Shown here: positions 7,783 through 16,641 of the stretch, one piece after another | How positions within the stretch are numbered: the stretch's first letter is position 1 | How the letters are laid out: each line of letters opens with the position of its first letter | Assembly: GCA_031373255.1 (NCBI GenBank) | Contig: JANMMJ010000241.1 | Span: forward strand, 1-20,690 | DNA length: 20,690 bases | Source: JANMMJ01 sp031373255 | Lineage (GTDB): Bacteria > Pseudomonadota > Alphaproteobacteria > Rhizobiales > Aestuariivirgaceae | Reading direction: 5' to 3' | Notes under the pieces: model-generated | What the model was told of the DNA's origin: nothing | Databases searched by the model: none | The model's input: the letters and a program-made list of their open reading frames with translations, nothing else | Made by a program: the position numbers and the translations under genes

Positions 7783-8313
7783 TTAGACCTTCCTGCGCCG
7801 TGAAGCGAAGCCCGCACCGATCAGACCCGTGACCAGCAGGATTGCTGCGGGCGGGAGCGGAACTGCAGATACCGTGCTGGCGATCTGAAGGTTATAACCG
7901 CCACCAGCCGCGTTCGTCGTGCCAGTAACGATCAGGTTATAAACGTGACCGATGACCAGAGCGATCGTTTCCGTAGCCGGGCCGGTGTTGAAGCCGTTCG
8001 GGTTGGTGATGCCGCTGACCTGCGCATTCGCGCCCGCAGTGACGTCGAACCAGGTAAGAGTGAGGTTCGAAATCGAATAAGCACCGCCGTTGAATACGCC
8101 GTCCGACTGATAGATTGCCGAAACTGCTGCAGCGGTGAACGTGTAAATGTCATTGACTGCAGTGTTCGCCGCAATGGTCGGGCGATCCGCGTCATAGAAC
8201 GATCCTGAACCGAGAACTACTGAATCGCCGGGGGTGAGCGTTACGGCAGACGCCGCAGAGCTCAACATTGCCCATGCGATCAACGCCTGTGCGAGTACAA
8301 CTAACTTCCGCAT
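7783..8313 (-). CDS. Secreted VPLPPA-tailed (PEP-CTERM-like) exosortase substrate
   Basis: From the ATG at 8311-8313 the product has 176 residues. An AAGGGGG ribosome site about five bases upstream decides this start over the longer open frame. MRKLVVLAQ begins a signal peptide with likely cleavage after ASA at about residue 23. The mature part is rich in Thr, Ala, Asn and Gly and looks like a beta-sandwich; I do not recognise its function. The tail is a textbook exosortase sorting domain: VPLPPA at about 151-156, a hydrophobic stretch, then SRRRKV. This belongs to the VPLPA-CTERM class, processed by XrtD-type exosortases, and such an exosortase is encoded at 12490. Own promoter and terminator make it a single-gene unit. 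The protein is probably displayed on the surface or embedded in the EPS. Confidence 0.88.
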   Translation of the reverse strand: MRKLVVLAQALIAWAMLSSAASAVTLTPGDSVVLGSGSFYDADRPTIAANTAVNDIYTFTAAAVSAIYQSDGVFNGGAYSISNLTLTWFDVTAGANAQVSGITNPNGFNTGPATETIALVIGHVYNLIVTGTTNAAGGGYNLQIASTVSAVPLPPAAILLVTGLIGAGFASRRRKV

Positions 8314-8376
8314 AATATCCCCCTTCGGGCTAAAAGTTACAACCGAATTCCAAAACTTCGATCCACATCTCATGCT

Positions 8377-8405
8377 ATACAATCACGAGTCGAGTGAGGT
8401 GTCAA
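8377..8405 (-). promoter_or_regulatory. Candidate promoter for the VPLPPA protein gene
   Basis: On the minus strand a perfect TTGACA (8405-8400) is followed after 17 bases by TTGTAT (8382-8377), preceded by TG one base upstream as in extended -10 promoters. The gene starts about 64 bases downstream. The -35 is excellent and the -10 is weak, so the call is moderate. The rest of the 341-base gap 8314-8654 holds no gene; GGCCG-ATA-CGGCC near 8585-8597 is a short hairpin after the ATPase gene. Confidence 0.42.
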
Positions 8406-8654
8406 CAAGATTAGAAACAAAGTTTAGCAGATTTCTTCATTTTCGAGACTTCGGAACCCTTTCCCACCGCGTAAAGCAGTAGTCCGGCTTTCTTTTCCTC
8501 AAAAATACACCAAAACCGCACATAACCTGCCCTAATTCCTGTTTTGGCACAATAGCTCGAAGCAGTTCTCAACGGTTTTTGAACGGCCGTATCGGCCTTC
8601 CGGTTCCTTTCCGTCAGAAATTTATTCTCCCTCCCCATTCGGGCCAGCACTTGC

Positions 8655-9521
8655 TCAACCGGTAGGTGGCAGGAGCGACCGTGTGGGCGACCATTTTTCC
8701 GGTTCACCGAAAAACAGGCCATAGCGGCGTTTGTCGTCGATAACGTTCTGGACGATCGCAGCGGTAATCTGCGCAGCACCCGCGGCATAGCCATAGACCA
8801 GCGCGGTATCGCTCAGCATGTTGATGATGCGCGGAACGCCATGGCTGGTTTTGGCGATCAGGCCACCGGCCGCCGGCGAAAACAGTTCCGTCTTGGCGCC
8901 GGCCATGGCCAGGCGATGCTGCATGTATTCATAGGTTTCGGTATGGTTGAGCGGCAGAATATGGAAATCCGCCGATATGCGCTGCACCAGCTGGACCAGT
9001 TCGGGAGAACGCAACAGATCAAGCAATTGCGGCTGGCCAACCAGGACAATCTGCAGCAACTGGTCCTTTTCGGCGTTGATGTTGGACAGCATGCGCAATT
9101 CCTCAAGCGTATTGATGCTGAGGTTCTGCGCCTCGTCCACGATGAGGACGGTGCGGCGCAAATTGGCGTATTCCTCAATGAGGAAGTTCTGGAAGTCGCG
9201 GAACAGGGCAATGGTCGAGGTCTGTTCGAAGGGCTGCCCGAGCGCCAGCATGACCCAGCGCAGCAATTCGCCCTCGGCGATCCTGGTGTTGGACAGCAGG
9301 CCGACGGTCACGGTTTCGTCGAGCTGGCCGAGGAGAAGGCGCACCAGCGTGGTCTTGCCGCAGCCGATGTCTCCGGTGATGACGGTGAAGCCGATATTGT
9401 TCAGAACACCGTATTCCAGCATGGTGTAGGCCATGCTGTGGCCCCTGCCCCAATACATGTATGCGGGATCGGGCTGCATGGCGAAGGGCTTCTCGGTCAG
9501 CCCGTAAAACTGCTCATACAT
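8655..9521 (-). CDS. ExeA-like ATPase of the exosortase/EPS system
   Basis: The 288-residue product is an AAA ATPase of the ExeA/GspA-like group found beside exosortase A loci. It opens with MYEQFYGLTEKPF, typical of that family, then Walker A GDIGCGKTT at 50-58, Walker B VLIVDEAQN at 125-133, a sensor region VLVGQPQL at about 159-166, and GVPRIINML at about 228-236. The family's exact job in EPS export is unknown; a role in assembling or energising the export machinery is inferred. A good GGGGAG site lies eight bases before the ATG. It is the last gene of a minus-strand set, 46 bases after the kinase gene. Confidence 0.88.
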   Translation of the reverse strand: MYEQFYGLTEKPFAMQPDPAYMYWGRGHSMAYTMLEYGVLNNIGFTVITGDIGCGKTTLVRLLLGQLDETVTVGLLSNTRIAEGELLRWVMLALGQPFEQTSTIALFRDFQNFLIEEYANLRRTVLIVDEAQNLSINTLEELRMLSNINAEKDQLLQIVLVGQPQLLDLLRSPELVQLVQRISADFHILPLNHTETYEYMQHRLAMAGAKTELFSPAAGGLIAKTSHGVPRIINMLSDTALVYGYAAGAAQITAAIVQNVIDDKRRYGLFFGEPEKWSPTRSLLPPTG

Positions 9522-9567
9522 GGAGTTTGCTCCCCGCCCGGAATGTTTCTGGTTTCACGTGGGGGCT

Positions 9568-10419
9568 TCAATAATAGGAATAACCGTCACTTTTTTCATG
9601 TGACTTGGTGAGAATGATACCGAGATAATTGCTGGCCTGGAGATGGCGCTCGCAGGTCTCCACCTCCGGTATGGTGGTAATCTTTTCAGCCACTGCGAGA
9701 ATGACGCAATCGATCTGCGGGAGCAAGGCCAGAACATCGTCGCTGACCAGCATGGGCGAACTGTCGACAACGACAATCGGGTTGCCGCCGGTTGCCTTCA
9801 GTTCGTTCAGGAGGTTCTTCATCTGCCGGGATGCGATGACCTCCGCCGGATTGCGGACGTGGCCGGTGTTGGCAAGCACGGTGAGCTCGGCGCCGCCGGC
9901 CTTCACCACGGTCAGGCACTCTTGCAGCGCGCCCTTGCCCGTCACGGCGTACTCCACGCCCTTGGCAGGCTTGAAGCCCAGATAGCTGGCAACCATGGGC
10001 TTCCTGAGGTCGAAATCGGCCAAAATAACCTTTCGGCCCTCCTGCCTCGCAATACTGAACGCAAGATTAATGGCGGAAACCGTCTTGCCGCATCCGGGCG
10101 AAGGTGACGTGATGAGAATAGACTGCCAGTTCTGCGCTTCCATTTCCTGCAGCACCGTCGTCCTCAGAACATCGAAGCTCGAGGACAGCGGGTTGGACGA
10201 TTCATGCGCCACAATGCGCATGGATTCGAGATAGCTGAGATCGAGATTGATCGCAGGCAGCTTGAGAGCTGACGCTGACAGAGGGATTTTGACCGGCTGC
10301 GGGGTGCGCGGTGCACGCGGCGCGGCCCCCACGGGAATGCTTGCGCGGGGTGCTGGCGCCATTGGCACCTGGCCTCGCCTGGCCCTCGCCAGTTCCATGG
10401 CTTTCTTGATCGGATCCAT
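9568..10419 (-). CDS. BY-kinase-type tyrosine autokinase of the exosortase/EPS system
   Basis: This 283-residue cytoplasmic P-loop protein matches the exosortase-associated tyrosine autokinase family. A Pro- and Ala-rich, basic N-terminal linker (1-50) precedes Walker A SPSPGCGKT (105-113), Walker A' ILADFDLRKP (132-141) and Walker B IVVVDSSP (215-222). A short Tyr cluster ends the chain (Tyr 280, 282 and 283), the site of autophosphorylation in BY-kinases. It lacks its own membrane segments, so it needs the Wzz-like protein encoded just upstream as activator and anchor. Phosphorylation cycling of this pair normally sets EPS polymer length and export. The ribosome site is weak, and 33 bases separate it from the chain-length gene. 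Confidence 0.9.
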   Translation of the reverse strand: MDPIKKAMELARARRGQVPMAPAPRASIPVGAAPRAPRTPQPVKIPLSASALKLPAINLDLSYLESMRIVAHESSNPLSSSFDVLRTTVLQEMEAQNWQSILITSPSPGCGKTVSAINLAFSIARQEGRKVILADFDLRKPMVASYLGFKPAKGVEYAVTGKGALQECLTVVKAGGAELTVLANTGHVRNPAEVIASRQMKNLLNELKATGGNPIVVVDSSPMLVSDDVLALLPQIDCVILAVAEKITTIPEVETCERHLQASNYLGIILTKSHEKSDGYSYY

Positions 10420-10452
10420 TGATATTTCAGCCTATTCCGTAAAATCGATAAA

Positions 10453-12045
10453 TCAGAACCATGGGGTTTCCGCCATTAATCTGTAGAAGAGCACGTCAAG
10501 GGGACGGTAAAACACATGGATAGCGGCGAGAATCAAAGCAAAAATGATCAATCCCGCCAGCCACTTCTTGATGAATTGCTTCTTCTTCTGGCTTTCTTCA
10601 AGCCGGGTGCTGATATGCGGCACAATGACAATCGGCCGGCGGTTCAGCTTGCTGGTCAGATCGCGGCTTCGCCTGATGGTGTTGTCGAGCAATTCGGCGC
10701 CGCCTGAAATCCCCGCGCCGGCCAAGGTCGCCAGAGCAAAAACGATTGCCAGAAGTGCCGGACGCTTGGGCTTGGAAGGCGATTGCGGAAGGGTTGGCTG
10801 TTCCAGCACTTCGAAGCGCTCGGCCTGCTGATCTGCTTCAAGCTGCTGGCCAAGCCGGGCCTGGGCATATTTTTCTGAGATTTCGTCGAGTGCCTTTTGC
10901 AGGCCGTTGCGCTTGCGATCCATTTCGGCAAGTGCGGTGCCGATCTCGGATGACTTCGCCAGAACGGCGCGAAGATTGTCGGCGGCGGAACGGGCGGCAC
11001 CAAACTGTTCGTTCAAGGCGGACTTGCCACGATCAAGCGCTGCTATCTTTTCGGTGAAAACCCGTGCTTCGAGCGACTGGATAGTGCTGCCCGAATTTAC
11101 ATCGGTTACCGAGCCCGTTTGGCTCTCAGCCAGTTGCTGCTCCAGCGACGCAATCGCCTGCTTCAGGGTCCGCATCTCCGGGTGATTTTCGGCGTAGATC
11201 GCTTTTTTTGTCGCGTATTCGGTCTGGGCTTTCTTCAACTGGTCTTCAATCGAAATGAGCGACACCGACGATCCCGATCCGCCAACGGAGCTCTTGAGGC
11301 TCGATTCAAATTCCAGCAGGCGCTTCTGCTCGTCGTTGTCGACCAGCCGGCGCTGCAGGTCGGAAATCTCCTGTTCCGCCTTGGAGAGGAGGCTGACGTT
11401 GAGATCCTGCCTCTCCGGCAGAGCGTCACGGTTCTGCTGCTTGAAGTCGGCGATCTGGGATTCGACGGTTTTCAGTTCGACCGAGAGCCGCTGAATTTCG
11501 CGATCCAGAAACCGCGAGGTTTCGGTGGCGCGGCTGTTCCTCGAGCGGGCGTCCTCGTTCAGAATGAAAGTCACGAGTTCGTTGACGACTTTGACGCCCG
11601 TATCCGGCACTTCATAGTCAAACTTGGTGGCGAAGGCGATGGCCAGAGAGTTGGCGCGCTGCGTGTTGGTGGCGAAGTTGAGGCTCAGGGGTTCAATTGC
11701 CACCCTGGCCCGCATCAACTCCACGATGTCCGAGCGCGACAGGTCGTTCCGGTGGGCAAAGAGGCCGAATTTTTCAACCAGGGAGAGAAGATTGTCGCGC
11801 GTCATGACGCGCTGCTCGATGACCTGCAGCCGCTCCTCGGCCATTGCGGTAACAGTCGACTTTACCAGGTCGGTTGGAATCTGCTGCGATTCCACGAGAA
11901 TCTTGGCCTCGACCGTGAAAATTGCCGGCAGGGACAGAACAATCAGCGTGCCCGCCACAGCGATGGTCAGAAAAGGCACCAGAAAGTACCACATCCTGTT
12001 CCGCGCCGCGTTCAATAGAAATTTTAGATCAATCCCACCGGTCAT
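10453..12045 (-). CDS. Wzz/GumC-like polysaccharide chain-length determinant
   Basis: The product is about 530 residues from the ATG at 12043-12045. An in-frame TTG at 12076-12078 would add 11 residues; neither has a convincing ribosome site, and the ATG version places the first membrane helix (near residues 20-42) where Wzz proteins have it. A Wzz domain follows, then a long periplasmic coiled coil at about 170-420 rich in Glu, Gln, Lys and Leu. A second membrane segment lies near 440 and a third hydrophobic stretch near 505-520, WLAGLIIFALILAAIHVFY. The layout is that of the exosortase-associated chain-length proteins, related to GumC and ExoP without a fused kinase. It would act with the kinase encoded next to it. 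It heads a minus-strand set of three and is divergent from the exosortase. Confidence 0.9.
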   Translation of the reverse strand: MTGGIDLKFLLNAARNRMWYFLVPFLTIAVAGTLIVLSLPAIFTVEAKILVESQQIPTDLVKSTVTAMAEERLQVIEQRVMTRDNLLSLVEKFGLFAHRNDLSRSDIVELMRARVAIEPLSLNFATNTQRANSLAIAFATKFDYEVPDTGVKVVNELVTFILNEDARSRNSRATETSRFLDREIQRLSVELKTVESQIADFKQQNRDALPERQDLNVSLLSKAEQEISDLQRRLVDNDEQKRLLEFESSLKSSVGGSGSSVSLISIEDQLKKAQTEYATKKAIYAENHPEMRTLKQAIASLEQQLAESQTGSVTDVNSGSTIQSLEARVFTEKIAALDRGKSALNEQFGAARSAADNLRAVLAKSSEIGTALAEMDRKRNGLQKALDEISEKYAQARLGQQLEADQQAERFEVLEQPTLPQSPSKPKRPALLAIVFALATLAGAGISGGAELLDNTIRRSRDLTSKLNRRPIVIVPHISTRLEESQKKKQFIKKWLAGLIIFALILAAIHVFYRPLDVLFYRLMAETPWF

Positions 12046-12489
12046 TCGCTCGTCATTCTCATGCACATATAACTGCAACTCTACATCGCGCCCTGCGGGG
12101 CCAATTAACTCATCGGGGCGCTTTCAACAATTCCAAAGACCTGTTTCCCTGCATCATTCATGCCTAAGACGGTGCTTTACCGGGAAAACTTGGAGTTTTC
12201 AGGAAAAATTCCGCGCAATATTAAATTTTCGCCCGCCAGCGTGAAAAAGGCTCGAATGCCACGCCGCCGGGCAACTCCAGATTGGAACTAAGGCACGGCG
12301 ATGGAGCTGGCCGTTGAATTGCACATTGCTTTGTCCTAAGGGGTTCGAAACTCCGCCGGTGAGCAATATTCGATTGTAGAAGTCCAGATTTTGCCTAAAT
12401 GCCTTCATGTATTTGCCCAGCACGGCAAATCTAACCTGTGCTACGTTGAACCAATTTTTGTTTCGTTTCGGGATTGATGACATCCACCC
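12046..12489. promoter_or_regulatory. Divergent control region between chain-length and exosortase genes
   Basis: This 444-base gap lies between two outward-facing transcription units and must hold both promoters, but no convincing -35/-10 pair stands out. Two inverted repeats could be operators: GAAAACT with AGTTTTC at 12184-12190/12194-12200 (three-base centre), and ATTTGCC with GGCAAAT at 12411-12417/12424-12430 (six-base centre). The second lies 60 bases before the exosortase start. I saw no sigma54-type GG-N10-GC element. No gene is visible in the gap. Confidence 0.4.
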
Positions 12490-14091
12490 ATGAGTAAAAT
12501 GTGGCAATCAGCTGCCGAACCGGCAAATGCAGCGGTAGCGTCTCCCTGGCAGCGCTACATGCTGGTGCTTGCAGTGGCGATAATTGCCGGCATTTTTCTC
12601 TTCTGGGCCGGTTTTGGCTCACTTCTCGAGGCCTGGAGCAAGCCCGAATACAGCCACGGCTATTTCATCCTGCCACTTGCGTTGTACCTCGTACTGCTGG
12701 GATGGCGGAATAAACCGGTAGCCGGTGCAGAACCCGAGCGCTTAAGATGGCTTGGGCCAGCACTGGTGGCCATTGGGGCCGCACTTGGCCTCCTGGGCAA
12801 TCTCTCAAGTATTCCCGACATCATAACCTATGGATTACTTATAAGCATTGCAGGTGTTTTTCTTGCCGTTTTCGGGCTCAAGCGCAGTTTTCTCGCCTGG
12901 CCAGCCTGGGCCTACCTCTGGTTCATGCTGCCCTTGCCGAACGCAATCTACTGGCCACTTTCAATCCGCCTGCAGTTCCTGTCGTCCGAGATTGGTGTAG
13001 CGATGGTCAAGCTGCTGGGCATCCCGGTGTTCCTGGACGGAAACATCATTGATCTCGGCATCTATCAACTTCAGGTAGCCGAGGCCTGCAGCGGATTGCG
13101 CTATCTGTTTCCGCTGATGAGCTTCGGGTTTCTCTTCGCGATACTCTACGAGGGAAAAACTCTCAGCAAGACAATCATCTTCCTGTCTTCGATCCCCATC
13201 ACCATCCTGATGAACAGTATCCGGATCGCGGTTGTCGCGGTTCTCGTCAGCTATTTCGGAAACGCACAAGCCGAGGGTTTTCTGCACTTCTTTGAAGGCT
13301 GGGTGGTTTTCATCGCCTGCCTGGTGCTGCTTTATGCGGTGGCCTACACGGTTCGCTATTTTACCAAAGGCGCAGACCGAAGCCGCCCTATCATCGACAT
13401 GCCGGCAACCGGGCTCATTCCCGAAACCCATCCAACCACGTTGCATTCGACCGGCGGCAGCCTGGCCGCCTCAGCGGCAATTCTGACGGTTTTCGCCATG
13501 CTCAGTTTCGCATTCAGCCAGCGCACTCCGGAAGCAATCGAGCGGCGTGAACTGGCGAATTTTCCGCTCACCCTGGGAGACATGCAGGGCAAGCGGCAAT
13601 TCCTTGACCAAAACATCCTGCTGGTGCTCGGGGCAGATGATTACCTGATGGCGGATTATGCTGGCGGCGCAAGCGAGCCGCCGATCAACCTGCTGGTTTC
13701 GTACTATCTTTCGCAGACCAACGGCAGCGGCATCCATTCCCCGGAAGTGTGCATTCCCGCCGGGGGCTGGGAAGTTTCAAACTGGTCCCAGGTCAACATC
13801 AATTTGCCAAACCAGGATGGCAAAGGTTTCCAGGTCAATCGCGCCATCATCCAAAAGGGGCTTCAGAGGCAGCTGGTTTACTATTGGTTTGAACAACGGG
13901 GACGGCGCGTTGCGAACGACTATGCCGCAAAGCTGCTGACCGTCTGGGATGCGGTCGTACGCCGGCGGAGCGACGGCGCATTGGTCAGATTGGCCACTCC
14001 CATAAATACCGACGCGGAATCGGCGGAGCGGCGGCTTCAAGGGTTCGCCGGCATACTCTTGAAGGAACTGGGCTCCTATGTGCCGCCCTAA
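12490..14091 (+). CDS. xrtD: VPLPA-CTERM-type exosortase (XrtD-like) fused to EpsI domain
   Basis: The 533-residue protein is an inner-membrane exosortase with about eight membrane segments. The transpeptidase-like triad is intact: Cys200 in EACSGLRYLFPL, Arg245 in MNSIRIAVV, His266 in GFLHFFEGW. Stretches such as SIPDIITYGL (107-116) and GIPVFLDGNIIDLG (177-190) are those I associate with the XrtD subgroup, which pairs with VPLPA-CTERM tails, and such a tail is encoded at 7783-8313. After about residue 345 comes a periplasmic EpsI (DUF3485) domain with HSPEVCIPAGGW at 416-427 and QLVYYWFEQRGR later, fused as usual for this subgroup. It should cut the sorting tail and pass the substrate to the cell surface or EPS. 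No strong ribosome site is seen before the ATG. The subgroup call rests on memory of the family. Confidence 0.9.
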   Translation: MSKMWQSAAEPANAAVASPWQRYMLVLAVAIIAGIFLFWAGFGSLLEAWSKPEYSHGYFILPLALYLVLLGWRNKPVAGAEPERLRWLGPALVAIGAALGLLGNLSSIPDIITYGLLISIAGVFLAVFGLKRSFLAWPAWAYLWFMLPLPNAIYWPLSIRLQFLSSEIGVAMVKLLGIPVFLDGNIIDLGIYQLQVAEACSGLRYLFPLMSFGFLFAILYEGKTLSKTIIFLSSIPITILMNSIRIAVVAVLVSYFGNAQAEGFLHFFEGWVVFIACLVLLYAVAYTVRYFTKGADRSRPIIDMPATGLIPETHPTTLHSTGGSLAASAAILTVFAMLSFAFSQRTPEAIERRELANFPLTLGDMQGKRQFLDQNILLVLGADDYLMADYAGGASEPPINLLVSYYLSQTNGSGIHSPEVCIPAGGWEVSNWSQVNINLPNQDGKGFQVNRAIIQKGLQRQLVYYWFEQRGRRVANDYAAKLLTVWDAVVRRRSDGALVRLATPINTDAESAERRLQGFAGILLKELGSYVPP

Positions 14092-14150
14092 GCCGAAATG
14101 GTGCGTTGCCTCGCAGCGCGAGACCGAAAATTGAAGCGGCGGAAAACGCC

Positions 14151-14157
14151 AAAGGAG
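14151..14157 (+). promoter_or_regulatory. Strong ribosome binding site that favours a TTG start
   Basis: AAAGGAG at 14151-14157 stands six bases before an in-frame TTG at 14164. It is the best ribosome site near the start of the TPR lipoprotein gene. The ATG codons at 14194 (weak GGAAG at 14182-14186), 14221 and 14233 have poorer sites but would give a more ordinary lipoprotein signal length. Confidence 0.5.
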
Positions 14158-14163
14158 TTGATA

Positions 14164-16641
14164 TTGCCAACCCATCGTTTCGGAAGCGGACAAATGGCCA
14201 GCCGGGCCAGTCTACAGCCAATGCGCTCTCGCATGTTGAAAATCGCCGCGATTACCCTGTCGCTTGGCCTGGCCTCAATCAGCCTTTCCGGTTGCAGCAC
14301 ACCCGAGGAGCGCGCCGATTCCTACTACGAGAGCGGCAAGAAATATCTGGACCAGAAGGATTATGCGAAGGCCGCCATCGAATTCCGCAATGCCCTCAAA
14401 CTGAAGGAAGATCACGCCAATTCGTGGTTCGGCATGGCGAAGGTGGAAGAGAACAACAAGAATTGGAACCTTGTCGCCGGCGATCTGACAAAGGCTCTCG
14501 AGAACAATCCAAAGCACCTCCCTGCCCGCCTGGCGCTCGCCCGGTTCCTGTTGCTTGCCGGAGACGCGCCGCAGGCACTGAAACACGTCATAATCGCAAC
14601 CGAACAGAATCCGGACGATGTCGAAGCCAGAGTCCTGAAAGCGGCGACACTGCTCCGCTCGGGTGACAAGGCGGGGGCCGCTGCCGAAGCCAAGGCGGTT
14701 CTTGCCAAGGATCCAAAGAATGCCGATGCCATTGTGGTGCTTGCGGCCGAAAGGGCCGACAGCAAAGACGGCGATGGCGCGCTGAAGATCGTCGACGATG
14801 CTCTCAAAGCTTCGCCGCAAGCCGCCACGGTCCTGTTCTTCAAGCTGCAGCTGCTGGAAAAGCTGGGACGGCCAGGCGAACAGGAAGCAGTCTTGCTCAA
14901 GCTGGTCGAGCTTTCGCCGCAGGACGTGAGCCTGCGCAAGGCCCTGGTCGGTATCTATGTAAAAGCCAAGCGCAATGAGGATGCCGAACGCGAATTGCGG
15001 AACATTGCCGCCGCACAGCCCGAAGATGCCGAATCGAGCTTGAACCTCGTGTCTTTCATTGCGTCAATCAAGGGCGACGCTGATGCCGAAAGCGAGCTCA
15101 AGCGGCTCATCGAGACGGGAAAGGCCGTCTGGCCCTATCAATCGGCGCTGGCGCAGCTTTTTGTCCAGCAGGGGCATGCCGACAAGGCAACGGCAATTCT
15201 TGACACGGTGATCGGCAGCAAGGCGGACACGCCTGACGGCATCGAGGCCATGCTGCAGAAATCGGGTATTCTTGTCGCGGCAAAGCAATTTGACGGCGCA
15301 GATGCGCTCATCGCCTCGGCACTGGCCAAGGATAGCCATAATGTCGAGGCGTTGCGTCAAAAGGCGGAAATCCGAATCGCCCAGGGAAAACTTGAGGAAT
15401 CGATTGAGGTTCTGCGTCAGGCGCTTAACGAATCTCCCGGAAATCTCCAGCTTCATCAATTGCTTGGAACAGTTTACGAACGTACTGGTTCAATCGAGCT
15501 GGCCGACAAGGAGTTTTCCGATGGCTTTCGCGAGTCGAGCTACAACGCGGCGGCCGGGCTTTCCTACGCGCAGTTCCTGTTGCGGCGCGGCAATGCCGAA
15601 CGGGCAGAAACGCTGCTCGCCGACGTTGCAGAGGCCGCGCCTAATAATGTGCCGGCCCTCGCCCTTCTGGCCGACCTCAAGCTGCGCAAGCAGGATTGGC
15701 AGGGTGCGCAGGTGCTGGCAGAGGCCATCAAGAAGGCGGCAGGCAATAGCGAGATATCCGATCAACTGACCGCTGCCTCGCTGGCAGGCCAGAACCGCCT
15801 CGACCAGAGTATCGAGGTGTTGCTCAATGCAAAGGCGGCGGCGCCGAATCTGGCCCAGACCAAATTCGCGCTGGTGCGCGCCTATCTCAAGGCCGGACGG
15901 GCACAGGAGGCAGATCAGTTTCTTGAGACCGTGCTGAGCGGCGATCCGTCAAATGTCGAAGCACTGGTGCTCAAAGGGGCCGTTCAGGTGAGCCTGAACA
16001 AGATGGACGCCGCACAGGAAAACTTCGAGGCGGCGATTGCCAAGGATGGCAAGAAAACCATTGGGTACAGGGCTTTGGCGGATCTTTATATCAAGAAGGA
16101 TGAACTGGAAAAAGCGATCGAGACGATCAATGCCGGTTTGGCGGCCGTGCCCGGCAACCAGGATCTCAAATTTGCCCTCGCCAGTGTCCAGGAGCAGCAG
16201 AACAAATTCGACGATGCAATCAGCACCTACCGGGAATTGCTTGAGATAAATCCGGGCTCGATGCTGGCTGCCAACAACTACGCCAGCCTGGTTTCAGACC
16301 ATCAAAGCGACGATCCCGCCGCACTCGAGAAGGCGGCGTCAGCAGCGGCCATTCTGCGCGGTTCTCCGGTTCCCCAGTTCAAGGATACACTGGGCTGGAT
16401 CCTGCATCTGCGCGGAGACGACAAAGAGGCAAGAAGCCTGCTCGAAGCCTCTACAACGCAGTTGCCCGAACAATCGCTGACCAACTACCATCTTGGCGTG
16501 GTTTACCTGGCAACCGGAGAACTGGACAAGGCCGCGGAAAAGCTCGACCTTGCCCTCAAGCATGCGGTCAATGACAATGAACGCAGCGTTGCAACCAAAG
16601 CGTTGGCGGATTTACAGGCGGCGAAGGCCAAGCAGCCCTAG
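14164..16641 (+). CDS. prsT: PrsT-like TPR-repeat lipoprotein of the exosortase/EPS system
   Basis: About 825 residues from the TTG at 14164. The lipobox LSGC (Cys codon at 14293) follows a hydrophobic stretch LKIAAITLSLGLASIS, so the protein is exported and lipidated. The rest is a near-continuous row of tetratricopeptide repeats, with recurrent A-x-x-x-F/Y-x-x-A-L and NP/DP turns, for example KDYAKAAIEFRNALKL. Length and layout match PrsT, the TPR protein of PEP-CTERM/exosortase loci, which is thought to scaffold periplasmic or outer-membrane EPS assembly. It follows the exosortase-EpsI gene by about 72 bases (six if the far-upstream ATG at 14098 is used) and is probably co-transcribed with it. 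Starting at 14221 or 14233 gives a 20 to 24 residue signal peptide, more usual than the 43 from 14164. Confidence 0.85.
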   Translation: MPTHRFGSGQMASRASLQPMRSRMLKIAAITLSLGLASISLSGCSTPEERADSYYESGKKYLDQKDYAKAAIEFRNALKLKEDHANSWFGMAKVEENNKNWNLVAGDLTKALENNPKHLPARLALARFLLLAGDAPQALKHVIIATEQNPDDVEARVLKAATLLRSGDKAGAAAEAKAVLAKDPKNADAIVVLAAERADSKDGDGALKIVDDALKASPQAATVLFFKLQLLEKLGRPGEQEAVLLKLVELSPQDVSLRKALVGIYVKAKRNEDAERELRNIAAAQPEDAESSLNLVSFIASIKGDADAESELKRLIETGKAVWPYQSALAQLFVQQGHADKATAILDTVIGSKADTPDGIEAMLQKSGILVAAKQFDGADALIASALAKDSHNVEALRQKAEIRIAQGKLEESIEVLRQALNESPGNLQLHQLLGTVYERTGSIELADKEFSDGFRESSYNAAAGLSYAQFLLRRGNAERAETLLADVAEAAPNNVPALALLADLKLRKQDWQGAQVLAEAIKKAAGNSEISDQLTAASLAGQNRLDQSIEVLLNAKAAAPNLAQTKFALVRAYLKAGRAQEADQFLETVLSGDPSNVEALVLKGAVQVSLNKMDAAQENFEAAIAKDGKKTIGYRALADLYIKKDELEKAIETINAGLAAVPGNQDLKFALASVQEQQNKFDDAISTYRELLEINPGSMLAANNYASLVSDHQSDDPAALEKAASAAAILRGSPVPQFKDTLGWILHLRGDDKEARSLLEASTTQLPEQSLTNYHLGVVYLATGELDKAAEKLDLALKHAVNDNERSVATKALADLQAAKAKQP

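Noticed and set aside
8841..9611. Plus-strand open frame of 256 codons opposite the ATPase gene
   Set aside because: Antisense to an ATPase with clear Walker motifs; the translation is low-complexity in Gln, Val and Gly and resembles no family.
11119..12018. Long plus-strand open frame of 299 codons opposite the chain-length gene
   Set aside because: It lies wholly antisense to a well-supported Wzz-like gene, has no family signature and mirrors the codon bias of the real gene.
12046..12078. TTG start of the chain-length gene at 12078
   Set aside because: The extra 11 residues have no strong ribosome site and the ATG at 12045 fits the family; it is kept only as an alternative.
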